Position numbers and translations under genes: made by a program. A DNA stretch of 20,291 bases, taken from Cellulomonas sp. (GTDB lineage: Bacteria; Actinomycetota; Actinomycetes; Actinomycetales; Cellulomonadaceae). Position 1 is the first letter of the stretch. Every line of letters starts with the position of its first letter. The notes beneath the pieces are model-generated. The model was not told where the DNA came from and searched no databases. It worked only from the letters and a program-made list of their open reading frames with translations. The stretch lies in assembly GCA_027451305.1 (NCBI GenBank), contig DAIDJQ010000167.1:1-20291 (forward strand), in the 5' to 3' direction. Of this stretch, positions 7,285 through 16,325 are shown one piece after another.

Positions 7285-8472
7285 ATGAAACTCTCCCTGC
7301 GCCGACACGGTCCGAAGGCCGGCGCCGACGAGGTCGTGGGCCCGGCTCGCGTCGACCGCCGCACGAAGACCCTCACCAAGCGACTGCGGCCGGGTGACGT
7401 CGCAGTCATCGACCACCTCGACCTGGATCGCGTCGCGGCTGAGGCGCTCGTCGCGTGCCATCCGGCTGCGGTGCTGAACGCCGCCCGGTCCACCTCGGGT
7501 CGCTACCCGAACCTCGGCCCCGAGATCCTGGTCGGCGCCGGTGTGCCGCTGATCGACGACCTCGGGCCCGACGTGATGACGGTCCCGGACGGGCGCACCC
7601 TCCGGGTGGCCGACGGCGCGGTCTTCGACCAGGACCGACTGATCGCCGAGGGTGAGCCGCAGACGGTCGAGAGCGTCGCGGCCTCGATGGAGGCGGCCCG
7701 GGCAGGTCTCTCGGTGCAGCTGGAGTCGTTCGCCGCGAACACGATGGACTACCTGCGCCGCGAGCGTGAGCTGCTGCTCGACGGCGTCGGCGTGCCGGAC
7801 GTGCGCACACCGATCGAGGGCCGGCAGGTGCTGATCGTCGTGCGCGGGTACCACTACAAGGAGGACCTGGTCGCCCTTCGGCCCTACATCCGGGAGTTCC
7901 ACCCCGTCCTGATCGGGGTGGACGGCGGTGCGGACGCGATCCTCGAGGCGGGTGCGAAGCCGGACCTGATCGTCGGAGACATGGACTCGGTCTCGGACAA
8001 GGCGCTCGGCTGCGGTGCGGAGGTCGTGGTGCACGCGTACCGCGACGGGCGCGCCCCCGGGCTCGCGCGCGTCGAGGCGCTCGGTCTGCCGCACGTCGTC
8101 TTCCCGGCGACAGGCACGAGCGAGGACATCGCGATGCTGCTCGCCGACGACAAGGGGGCCGAGCTGATCGTCGCGCTCGGGACGCACGCCACCCTGGTCG
8201 AGTTCCTCGACAAGGGCCGATCCGGTATGGCCAGCACCTTCCTGACGCGGCTGCGGGTCGGTGGCAAGCTCGTGGACGCCAAGGGCGTCTCGCAGCTCTA
8301 CCGGCACGGCATCTCCAACCTCCAGCTGATCCTGCTGGTGGCAGCCGGGCTGTTCGCCCTCGCAGTAGCCCTCGCGTCGACGGCGGGGGGTCAGACGCTC
8401 TACGGGCTCCTCGGCGCCCGCCTGGACGACGTCGTCTCCTGGGTGCGAGGACTCTTCGGGAGCCTGCCGTGA
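7285..8472 (+). CDS. steA: SteA, putative cytokinetic-ring protein with thiamine pyrophosphokinase-like fold
   Basis: 395 residues; matches Rv1697/SteA. The centre resembles the thiamine pyrophosphokinase catalytic domain: GVDGGAD at 211-217 and GDMDS at 231-235. One hydrophobic helix at about 346-370 (LQLILLVAAGLFALAVALAS) is followed by a short amphipathic tail. This gives a cytoplasmic domain with a C-terminal membrane anchor. In Corynebacterium glutamicum SteA and SteB form a complex at the division site that controls peptidoglycan hydrolysis through RipA in daughter-cell separation. Residual kinase activity is unproven. The ATG at 7285 lies 6 nt after the recN stop and has only a weak SD. 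The partner steB follows after 43 bp. Confidence 0.88.
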   Translation: MKLSLRRHGPKAGADEVVGPARVDRRTKTLTKRLRPGDVAVIDHLDLDRVAAEALVACHPAAVLNAARSTSGRYPNLGPEILVGAGVPLIDDLGPDVMTVPDGRTLRVADGAVFDQDRLIAEGEPQTVESVAASMEAARAGLSVQLESFAANTMDYLRRERELLLDGVGVPDVRTPIEGRQVLIVVRGYHYKEDLVALRPYIREFHPVLIGVDGGADAILEAGAKPDLIVGDMDSVSDKALGCGAEVVVHAYRDGRAPGLARVEALGLPHVVFPATGTSEDIAMLLADDKGAELIVALGTHATLVEFLDKGRSGMASTFLTRLRVGGKLVDAKGVSQLYRHGISNLQLILLVAAGLFALAVALASTAGGQTLYGLLGARLDDVVSWVRGLFGSLP

Positions 8473-8515
8473 CGCCCGACCGCCCCGCCACCGACCCCGA
8501 CCGAGAGCGCGTCCT

Positions 8516-9523
8516 GTGATCGACTTCCGGTACCACCTCGTCTCCCTGATCTCCGTCTTCCTGGCCCTCGCCGTGGGCATCGCGCTCGGCGCGGGGCCGT
8601 TGAAGCAGACGCTGGGCGAGACCCTGACGGGCCAGGTGCAGCAGCTGCGCACCGAGAAGGCCCAGCTGCGCAGCCAGCTCGACGACACCGCCGGTCAGCT
8701 GAAGAACAGCGATGCCTACCTCGACGCGGCCAGCGGCCAGCTGCTGCAGGGCACCCTCAAGGGCCGTCGGGTCGCCGTGGTGTCCCTCGGCACCGTGCCG
8801 CAGGACGAGCGGTCGGCGGTGGACGACCGCCTGACCCAGGCAGGGGCCACGATCAGCGCCCACGTCACCCTCGACGACGCGTGGGCGTCCGCCGACCAGC
8901 GCGGCTTCCGGCAGGGCCTCGTCGGCTACCTGCTCGGGTACCTCAACCCGGCACCGGCACAGGGCGCGGGTGTGCAGGCGGAGCTGGCGCAGGCGCTGGT
9001 GCAGGGTCTCGTGCGGGCCGAGTCCGGCAAGCCCGACGTCCTGACTCAGGACTCCTCCGTCCTCCTGCAGCTGTTGTCCTCCGGGCAGACGCCGCTGGTC
9101 ACGCTCGCGAACCCCGTCACGGCGCCGGCCGACGCGATCGTGGTGCTGGCCGTCCCGGTCGCGACGACGACCGGGGCGACCCCGGCGCCGACTGGTGCGC
9201 AGGACGCCACCAGCTCGGCTCTCGCGGTGGTCAGCGCCGCCCAGTCGCTGTCCCGCGGAGCGGTGCTGGTGGACGGTTCCGTGGCGGCGGGCTCGCTCGT
9301 CTCCGCGGTGCTGGCAGACAAGACGCTCGCCGGCGAGCTCAGCACCGTCTCCGGGGCCGACACGGTGGCCGGCCAGGTGACCGTGCCGCTGGCGCTCGCC
9401 GCCCGCATCGCCGGCACCAACGGGCACTACGGGTTCGGCAGCGGACTGACGCCGATGCCGGCGCAGACCGCGGTCCCGTCCGCCGCCGGTGCGTCGGGCA
9501 CCGCGCTGCGGACCACCGGGTGA
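8516..9523 (+). CDS. steB: SteB / MctB-family bitopic membrane protein (copper transporter family)
   Basis: 335 residues. The start IDFRYHLVSLISVFLALAVG is the highly conserved N-terminus of this family, with one transmembrane helix at about 8-28. A Gln/Leu/Arg-rich coiled coil follows at about 32-66 and then a large extracytoplasmic domain, ending in an Ala/Thr/Pro-rich tail. The M. tuberculosis homologue Rv1698 (MctB) was described as a copper-handling channel. The corynebacterial homologue SteB works with SteA in cell separation; the adjacent steA favours that role here. No Cys or His/Met cluster typical of a copper site is visible. The GTG start at 8516 is chosen because the conserved N-terminus begins there. 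The stop overlaps the next GTG (GTGA). Confidence 0.85.
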   Translation: MIDFRYHLVSLISVFLALAVGIALGAGPLKQTLGETLTGQVQQLRTEKAQLRSQLDDTAGQLKNSDAYLDAASGQLLQGTLKGRRVAVVSLGTVPQDERSAVDDRLTQAGATISAHVTLDDAWASADQRGFRQGLVGYLLGYLNPAPAQGAGVQAELAQALVQGLVRAESGKPDVLTQDSSVLLQLLSSGQTPLVTLANPVTAPADAIVVLAVPVATTTGATPAPTGAQDATSSALAVVSAAQSLSRGAVLVDGSVAAGSLVSAVLADKTLAGELSTVSGADTVAGQVTVPLALAARIAGTNGHYGFGSGLTPMPAQTAVPSAAGASGTALRTTG

Positions 9524-10377
9524 GCGTGGGCGCGCTGCGCCGGGCTGTGGGAGTCGCTGCGGCGTCGGGCACCACCTCGGTGGTGCGCGGTGGGCTCGAC
9601 TGGCAGGCGCCCGGCGGTCCGGCGCGATGGACACGCCGCAACCACGCAGGGGAGCCCGTCAGCCTGCTCGAGGGGCCCGCGGTGACCGCCGGGATGGTGG
9701 TCGGCGCAGCGGTCGCCGCAGCGTCCGGCCGGGACGGCCTCGCCGTGGGGGTCGCGACGCTCGGTGCCGCGGGGTTCGGGCTCTACGACGACCTCCGGGA
9801 GGCCGCCGCCGAGCCGGCCAAGGGGCTGCGGGGGCATCTCGGGGCGCTCGCTCGGGGTCGCGTCACCACCGGCGGGCTCAAGGTGATCGGCATCGGCGCG
9901 ACCGCGTTGCTGGGCGCCGCGCTGCTGCCGCGCCGCGGGCCGTGTGCCGGCCGGGCGGTCGACGTCCTGGTCGACGGCGCGCTGATCGCGGGGACGGCCA
10001 ACCTGGTCAACCTCCTCGACCTGCGTCCCGGGCGGGCGCTGAAGGCTGCGGCGGTCCTGGCGACGCCGTTCGCGGTGGCACGGGGACGCGGTGCCGGCAC
10101 GGCGGGTGCCGTGCTGGGCGCCGTGGTGGCGGCCTCGGAGCAGGACCTCTCGGAGACCGACATGCTCGGCGACTGCGGGGCCAACGCGCTGGGCGCGGCG
10201 CTCGGCACCGCCGTGGCGCAGACGGCACCGCGGTCGCTGCGGATCGCCTGGCTGGTGGCGGTCGGCGCACTCACGGTGGCCAGCGAACGGGTGAGCTTCA
10301 CCGCGGTGATCGACCGGACCCCTGCGCTGGCGGCGGTCGACGCCTGGGGGCGCCGACGCAGGCCGGGTCGGGAATGA
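9520..10377 (+). CDS. Divergent MraY/WecA-type polyprenyl-phosphate glycosyl-1-phosphate transferase homologue
   Basis: 285 residues, multi-pass membrane protein. Motifs follow the PNPT family (PF00953) in order: [15 protein letters not shown] (41-54) at the place of the substrate loop; DD at 90-91 in GLYDD; KGL at 101-103; N161-x2-N164-x2-D167 (NLVNLLD); and [11 protein letters not shown] (215-225) aligned with the family GD.GS..LG motif. It is shorter than MraY (about 360 residues). The C-terminal His-rich loop of MraY/WecA is absent: the region reads [15 protein letters not shown]. The Asp-based Mg2+ site may therefore remain without the normal sugar-nucleotide site. It is translationally coupled both to steB (GTGA) and to the flippase gene (ATGA). 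Substrate is unknown; a degenerate, regulatory or differently specific PNPT enzyme are all possible. Confidence 0.75.
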   Translation: MSVGALRRAVGVAAASGTTSVVRGGLDWQAPGGPARWTRRNHAGEPVSLLEGPAVTAGMVVGAAVAAASGRDGLAVGVATLGAAGFGLYDDLREAAAEPAKGLRGHLGALARGRVTTGGLKVIGIGATALLGAALLPRRGPCAGRAVDVLVDGALIAGTANLVNLLDLRPGRALKAAAVLATPFAVARGRGAGTAGAVLGAVVAASEQDLSETDMLGDCGANALGAALGTAVAQTAPRSLRIAWLVAVGALTVASERVSFTAVIDRTPALAAVDAWGRRRRPGRE

Positions 10378-12008
10378 CGCAGGCCGGCCGGCGCGTCGTG
10401 GGCGGGCTGGCGACCGCCGCGGCGATGATCGCCGCGGTCACGGTGCTGTCCCGCGTGCTCGGGTTCGTGCGGTACCTCGTCGGCGCCGCGACGATCGGCA
10501 TGGGGTCGGTCGCCGATGCGTACAACTCGGCGAACGTGCTGCCGAACGTGCTGTTCGAGGTGGCCGCGGGCGGCGCCCTGGCCGGCGCGCTGGTGCCCCT
10601 GCTCGCAGGTCCGCTGTCGCGTCGGGACCGCGCCACGGTGGACCGGACCGTCGGCGCCGCGCTCGGCTGGACGTCGCTGGTGCTGACACCCCTCGGGGTG
10701 CTGCTCGCAGCCCTGTCCGGCCCGATCGCAGGTGCGCTCTCGCACGGCCACGGTGCGGGTCAGGCCGCCGTGGTTCGCTTCTTCATCCTCGTCTTCGCCG
10801 TCCAGGTCCCCCTCTACGGGCTGACGGTGCTGCTGTACGCGGTGCTGCAGGCTCACCGGCGGTTCTTCTGGCCGGCGTTCGCGCCGGTGATGTCGTCGGT
10901 CGTGGTCGTGGCGGCCTACGTGGTGTACGGGATGCTCGCCGACGGCGAACGGGACGACCCCGCGGCCGTCCCAGGTGCGGCGCTGCAGGTGCTGGCGTGG
11001 GGGACCACGGCAGGGGTGGCGGCGATGTGCTTCCCGATGCTGGTCCCGGTGCGACGGATCGGGGTCGCCCTGCGACCGACGCTGCGGTTCCCACCGGGGG
11101 TCGGCCGGCGGTTCCGGTCCTTGGCCTTCGCCGGGGTCGGCGCCGTCGCCGTCCAGCAGCTGTCGGTGCTCGTCATGCTGCAGCTGGCGGTCTCCCGGGG
11201 CAGCATCGGCTCCTACACGACCTACGTGTACGGGCAGCAGGTGTACCTGCTGCCCTACGCCATCCTCGTCGTGCCGCTGGCGACGTCCACGTTCCCACGG
11301 GTCGCCGCCAGGGTCGCGTCCGGGGACCACGAGGGCTTCGCCCGCCTCTCGGCACTGACCACCCGCGCCGTCCTGGCCGCGGCGACTCTCGGAGCCGCCG
11401 TCATCCTGGCCGCCGCACCCGCGGTCGCTCGCGTGTTCGCCACCCTCTCGCACAGTGCGGCCGCGCAGCCGCACATGACCGCGCTGCTCACGTGGATGGT
11501 GCCGGGCGTGATCGGCTTCGCCGCGATGTTCCACGTCGGCCGCACGCTCTACGCGCTGGAGCGAGCCCGGGCGGCCGTCATGTGCGCCGTCGCCGGCTGG
11601 GGGACCGTGGCGGTGGTCGCGGTGCTGGCCGTGACCGTGCTGACCCGCGACGGCCCGGACGGCCGGGAGGCCCTGACGGCGCTCGGGCTCGCGACGACGG
11701 TCGGGATGACGGTGGGCGGCGGGGCGACGCTCGTGGCCTTGCGCCGGGCTGCAGGCCGTGCGGCCCTGGACGGGCTCGGTCGCACGGGCCCGGTGCTGCT
11801 GGCCGCCGGCACCGTCGGGGCCGTCTGCGGTCGCTGGGTGGCCGACCTGGTGGCGCAGGTGGCCGGCACGGATGCCTGGACGGCGGTCGGGGCTGCGCTC
11901 GGCTCCGGTCTGGTGGCGCTGCTCGTCGTCGGCACCGCCGTGCTGGTCCTCGACGGCGAGACCGTCCGGGCCGTGCTGCTGGTGGAGCACGAGCCGGCTC
12001 CTCGGTAG
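10374..12008 (+). CDS. murJ: MurJ/MviN-type lipid II flippase family protein (MOP superfamily)
   Basis: 544 residues with about 14 hydrophobic segments, the MviN/MurJ fold. The N-terminus ([30 protein letters not shown] across 25-54) is the typical first helix pair, with Arg33 in [24 protein letters not shown] matches the conserved segment around helix 8. The family flips lipid-linked sugar precursors, classically lipid II, across the plasma membrane. In actinobacteria the essential large MurJ usually lies near oriC, so this copy may be a paralogue with another substrate; the symbol is by family. It overlaps the PNPT-like gene by 4 nt (ATGA), suggesting a synthesis-plus-export pair. It lacks the pseudokinase and extracytoplasmic C-terminal domains of mycobacterial MviN (Rv3910). 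Confidence 0.85.
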   Translation: MTQAGRRVVGGLATAAAMIAAVTVLSRVLGFVRYLVGAATIGMGSVADAYNSANVLPNVLFEVAAGGALAGALVPLLAGPLSRRDRATVDRTVGAALGWTSLVLTPLGVLLAALSGPIAGALSHGHGAGQAAVVRFFILVFAVQVPLYGLTVLLYAVLQAHRRFFWPAFAPVMSSVVVVAAYVVYGMLADGERDDPAAVPGAALQVLAWGTTAGVAAMCFPMLVPVRRIGVALRPTLRFPPGVGRRFRSLAFAGVGAVAVQQLSVLVMLQLAVSRGSIGSYTTYVYGQQVYLLPYAILVVPLATSTFPRVAARVASGDHEGFARLSALTTRAVLAAATLGAAVILAAAPAVARVFATLSHSAAAQPHMTALLTWMVPGVIGFAAMFHVGRTLYALERARAAVMCAVAGWGTVAVVAVLAVTVLTRDGPDGREALTALGLATTVGMTVGGGATLVALRRAAGRAALDGLGRTGPVLLAAGTVGAVCGRWVADLVAQVAGTDAWTAVGAALGSGLVALLVVGTAVLVLDGETVRAVLLVEHEPAPR

Positions 12009-12124
12009 GGACCGCCGGGCGGCGGCAGCGTCGTCGTCCCACCCGCCGACGCCCCGGCGACGGTCCACGGACACCCCCTGCGACGCAGCGTGGTGCGTGC
12101 CACGGCCGGGGCCGGGCTGCCCGT

Positions 12125-12137
12125 CCGGTAGGGTGGA
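12125..12137 (+). promoter_or_regulatory. pyrG promoter -10 region, possibly leaderless
   Basis: CCGGTAGGGTGGA contains the -10 hexamer TAGGGT (12129-12134). Eight bases separate it from GTG (12143), which is immediately followed by ATG (12146). Transcription would begin at or just before the GTG. GGAAG at 12135-12139 could act as a weak SD for the ATG if transcription starts further upstream. No clear -35 is seen. The 137-bp gap before pyrG otherwise holds only imperfect GC-rich dyads (GGACCG at 12009-12014 with CGGTCC at 12061-12066) that are too weak to call a terminator. Confidence 0.55.
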
Positions 12138-12145
12138 AGCCCGTG

Positions 12146-13803
<1,658 letters not shown>

Positions 13804-13807
<4 letters not shown>

Positions 13808-14421
13808 CGACCCGGCCCGCCACCCCGGACCCGGTCGACACGGTTGTGAGCCTTCCCGTGGTTGAGCAGGACGTGCTGCACCACGGGAAGGTGTTCGACC
13901 TGGTCGCCGACCGGGTGGACCTGGGTGGCGGGCCGGTGCTCCGCGAGTACACCACCCACCCGGGCGCCGTGGGAGTGATCGCCCTCGACGACGACGACCG
14001 CGTGCTGCTGCTGTCGCAGTACCGGCACCCGGTGCGCCGGGAGCTGTGGGAGCCGCCGGCGGGTCTGCTCGACGTGGACGGCGAGGACCCGGTGGCGGCG
14101 GCGGCGCGCGAGCTGGCCGAGGAGGCCGACCTGCGCGCCGGCTCGTGGTGGCGGCTGGTGGACTTCTTCACCTCTCCGGGCGGGTCCGACGAGTCGATCG
14201 CCGTCTACCTCGCCCGGGACCTGTCGCCGGTGCCCGACGAGGAGCGGTACGAGCGGATCGACGAGGAGGCGTCCATGGTCGCCGCCTGGGTGCCGCTCGA
14301 CGAGGCCGTGGCGTCGGTGCTCACCGGTCGGCTGCACAACCCGACGGCCGTGGTGGGCGTGCTGGCTGCGGCCGCGGCGAGAGCGGCGGGCTGGGCGACC
14401 TTGGTGCGCGTGGGCGGTTAG
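13804..14421 (+). CDS. NUDIX hydrolase, ADP-ribose pyrophosphatase type
   Basis: 205 residues. The NUDIX box spans about 87-110, with Gly87, Arg102-Glu103 and Glu106-Glu107 (RELAEEADL). The usual Gly after the EE pair is Ala108-Asp109, a mild deviation. EPPAG before the box and an Arg/Glu-rich dimer interface are typical of ADP-ribose pyrophosphatases, which hydrolyse ADP-ribose to AMP and ribose 5-phosphate using Mg2+. The mycobacterial homologue Rv1700 at the same position is an ADPR pyrophosphatase. The ATG overlaps the pyrG stop, so the gene is coupled to pyrG. It is the last gene of the forward block; a hairpin follows immediately. Confidence 0.9.
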
Positions 14422-14422
14422 C

Positions 14423-14450
14423 CCCGCGGGGGCCGATGCGCCCTCGCGGG
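14423..14450. terminator. GC-rich hairpin between convergent NUDIX and ctaA genes
   Basis: An 11-bp stem pairs 14423-14433 with 14440-14450, with one G-T wobble and a 6-nt loop CGATGC. It begins 2 nt after the NUDIX stop and lies in the 78-bp gap between two converging genes. No T-tract follows on either strand, as is usual for high-GC actinobacteria. It could serve transcripts from both sides. Termination activity is inferred. Confidence 0.6.
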
Positions 14451-14499
14451 CGACGGCCCGGGCCCCGCAGCTCAGGCCGACGGGCTCGGCCCGGACCGG

Positions 14500-15462
14500 T
14501 CAGGCAGGCTGCGCGGCGGGGGCCGGACGTGGGGCGGGCGCGACGAGCGCTCGGCCCCGCGTGCGCAGCGTGCCGGCGAGCCGCACGGTTGCGATGACGA
14601 GGACGGCCGCCCCGAGCATGTGCAGATCGACGAGGGCGATCGGCAGGCCGGTGAACAGCTGCACGTACCCGATCAGCGCCTGGGCCGCGGTGACGGCCAG
14701 CAGGCCCCAGGCGGTCCGCAGCGGAGCTGTCGCACCGGCGCGTCGCAGCCGGAGCAGGACGGCGACGAGCAGGCCGACGAACACCCACACCGCGAGCGAG
14801 TGGATCCGCGCCATCGCGAACGGGTCGACCGCGAAGCGGTAGCCGACGCGGTCGTCCCCCGAGTGCGGGCCGGCTCCGGTGACCACGACGCCGAGCGCGA
14901 CGACCGCCACGGCGGCTGCCCCGAGCCAGGCCACGAGGCGACGGGTGGTGCCGGCCACCGTCGCAACCGCCGCGTCGTCGCCCTCGCGGGTGCGCACGAG
15001 CAGCCAGGTGGACAGCGCCACGAGCGCCATCGACAGCAGCATGTGGCTGCTGACCACGACGGGCGACAGGTGCACGAGCACCGTGATCCCGCCCAGCACC
15101 GCCTGGACGAGGACACCGATCAGCGGCACCCAGGCGAGCCGCCGGTAGCCCCGGTCACGTGCGCCGTCCCGGCCCGCCAGCAGCGCGACAGCCAGCCCCA
15201 CGACGATCAGGACACCGGACACCGTCCGGTTGCCGAACTCGATGAACGGGTGGATCGAGGTGGCGGCGTGCAGCTGCGGCGTGAAGTGGCCCGGCTCGCA
15301 CGCCGGCCACGTGGAGCACCCGAGGCCCGAGCCGGTGAGCCGCACGGCGCCACCGGTCACGATGATCAGCACCTGGCAGGCGAGGTTCACCACCACCGCC
15401 CGGAGCGTCCACCGCGGCCGGAGCCGGGCGAGAAGGGTGGGGGTCGGCGCAGCGGTCGTCAC
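14500..15462 (-). CDS. ctaA: Heme A synthase (COX15/CtaA family)
   Basis: 320 residues with about eight hydrophobic helices; oxidises the methyl group of heme O to make heme A for aa3-type cytochrome oxidase. The first extracytoplasmic loop has the Cys pair Cys49 and Cys55 (LGCSTWPACEPG). Three of the four heme-ligand histidines align as His140 (SSHML), His221 (RIHSL) and His281 (DLHML). The position of the first ligand, ExxH in Bacillus CtaA, reads Glu75-Phe-Gly-Asn78 (IEFGNR). I believe this variant is common in actinobacteria. The C-terminal tail is Pro/Ala-rich. The GTG start lies 7 nt downstream of a TAGGCT -10 element with no SD. It follows the ABC permease after 50 bp on the same strand, matching mycobacterial Rv1456c beside Rv1457c/1458c. 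Confidence 0.9.
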   Translation of the reverse strand: MTTAAPTPTLLARLRPRWTLRAVVVNLACQVLIIVTGGAVRLTGSGLGCSTWPACEPGHFTPQLHAATSIHPFIEFGNRTVSGVLIVVGLAVALLAGRDGARDRGYRRLAWVPLIGVLVQAVLGGITVLVHLSPVVVSSHMLLSMALVALSTWLLVRTREGDDAAVATVAGTTRRLVAWLGAAAVAVVALGVVVTGAGPHSGDDRVGYRFAVDPFAMARIHSLAVWVFVGLLVAVLLRLRRAGATAPLRTAWGLLAVTAAQALIGYVQLFTGLPIALVDLHMLGAAVLVIATVRLAGTLRTRGRALVAPAPRPAPAAQPA

Positions 15463-15469
15463 GACGCCC

Positions 15470-15475
15470 AGCCTA
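15470..15475 (-). promoter_or_regulatory. ctaA -10 element, probable leaderless start
   Basis: On the minus strand TAGGCT is followed by 7 nt and then the ctaA GTG. No SD-like purine tract lies in those 7 nt. This spacing puts the transcription start at the start codon. A -35 box is not evident. The 50-bp gap between the permease stop and ctaA contains this element and a second, weaker TAGGAC upstream. Confidence 0.5.
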
Positions 15476-15512
15476 GGGCGAAGGTCCTACCTCCCGGCGT
15501 CGCCCGCGGAGG

Positions 15513-16325
15513 TCAGGACCAGCGGAAGAGCCGCGCGGCGGCGGCCGAGAGCGCTGCGGTCCAGGCCGCCAGCACCAGCACGGGGCCGACCGGGAGTGCG
15601 CCGTGCAGCAACGCGGCGCGCAGCAGGTCGCCGAGCGCCCCCGACGGCAGCAGCGGCGCGACGTGCGCGAAGCCGCCGGGCAGCTCGGACGTCGGCAGCA
15701 GGACACCGCTGAGGGCGAGGCCGATCAGCAGCAGGTTGGCGAGGGCGAGCACAGCCTCGGCACGGAGGGTGCCGGCGACCAGCATCGCCAGTGCGGCGAA
15801 CGCGGCGGTCCCGAGGAGCACGCCGAGGAGAGCGGCGGGCAGGCCTGCGGCGTGCGGGTGCCAGCCGAGGGCGAGCCCGGTGCCGCCGATCACCAGCACC
15901 TGCAGCGCCTGCACCAGCAGCAGCCCCAGGACCTTGCCCGCGAGCAGCCCGCCCCGGCCCAGCGGGGTGGTGGCCAGCAGCCGGAGCACGCCATTGCGAC
16001 GGTCGAACGCCGTGGCGATGGCCTGGGACGTGAACGACGCGCTCATCACCGCGAACGCGAGGACGCCGGGCGTCAGGACGTCCACGCGGGGCGCGCCGTC
16101 GGTCGACACCTGCACGAACGGTGCGCTGGTCAGCCCGATCAGCGCGGCCACGGGCAGCAGCAACGTGACCATCAGCTGCTCGCCGTTGCGCAGCACGGTA
16201 CGGGCCTCGAACGCGCCCTGTGCCAGCACCCGGCGCCACGCGGGCGCGGCAGCCGGGCCGGACGGTGCGCCGAGCGCACCGGCGGGTGGCCCGCCGGCTC
16301 GCGTGACGGAGCTCGGTCCGCTCAT
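15513..16325 (-). CDS. ABC-2 type transporter permease
   Basis: 270 residues. After a Pro/Gly/Ala-rich cytoplasmic N-terminus (1-30) come about six hydrophobic segments (starting near 52, 86, 133, 163, 192 and 246). FDRRNGVLRLLATTPLGR at 107-124 is the conserved cytoplasmic segment of ABC-2 (DrrB/NodJ-like) permeases. It should pair with the ATPase encoded just upstream to form an exporter; the substrate cannot be told. The ATG overlaps the ATPase stop by 4 nt (ATGA), so the subunits are coupled. The same permease-ATPase pair sits beside the COX15 gene and the SUF operon in mycobacteria (Rv1457c/Rv1458c), hinting at a role linked to heme or cluster assembly, but this is unproven. Confidence 0.88.
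   Translation of the reverse strand: MSGPSSVTRAGGPPAGALGAPSGPAAAPAWRRVLAQGAFEARTVLRNGEQLMVTLLLPVAALIGLTSAPFVQVSTDGAPRVDVLTPGVLAFAVMSASFTSQAIATAFDRRNGVLRLLATTPLGRGGLLAGKVLGLLLVQALQVLVIGGTGLALGWHPHAAGLPAALLGVLLGTAAFAALAMLVAGTLRAEAVLALANLLLIGLALSGVLLPTSELPGGFAHVAPLLPSGALGDLLRAALLHGALPVGPVLVLAAWTAALSAAAARLFRWS

Noticed and set aside
7285..8472. Calling this gene a thiamine pyrophosphokinase
   Set aside because: The GVDGGAD and GDMDS motifs resemble that enzyme, but the long N-terminal domain, C-terminal membrane helix and downstream SteB partner identify SteA.
4804..8688. A 1294-codon open frame on the minus strand, antisense to nadK, recN and steA
   Set aside because: It is low-complexity Arg/His/Gly/Asp-rich sequence with no domain, lies opposite three well-recognised genes, and is expected from codon bias in GC-rich DNA.
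12009..12066. Terminator between the flippase gene and pyrG
   Set aside because: GGACCG...CGGTCC and inner CCGGG/CCCGG pairings are interrupted and have no T-tract. Random GC-rich DNA gives similar dyads.
10997..12145. N-terminal extension of the pyrG frame over the flippase gene
   Set aside because: CTP synthase normally begins near the residues encoded at 12146. The extension is Arg/Gly-rich shadow sequence crossing the pyrG promoter.
14455..14464. GGCCCGGGCC palindrome after the hairpin
   Set aside because: A 10-bp loopless GC palindrome is expected by chance in such DNA and has no clear role.
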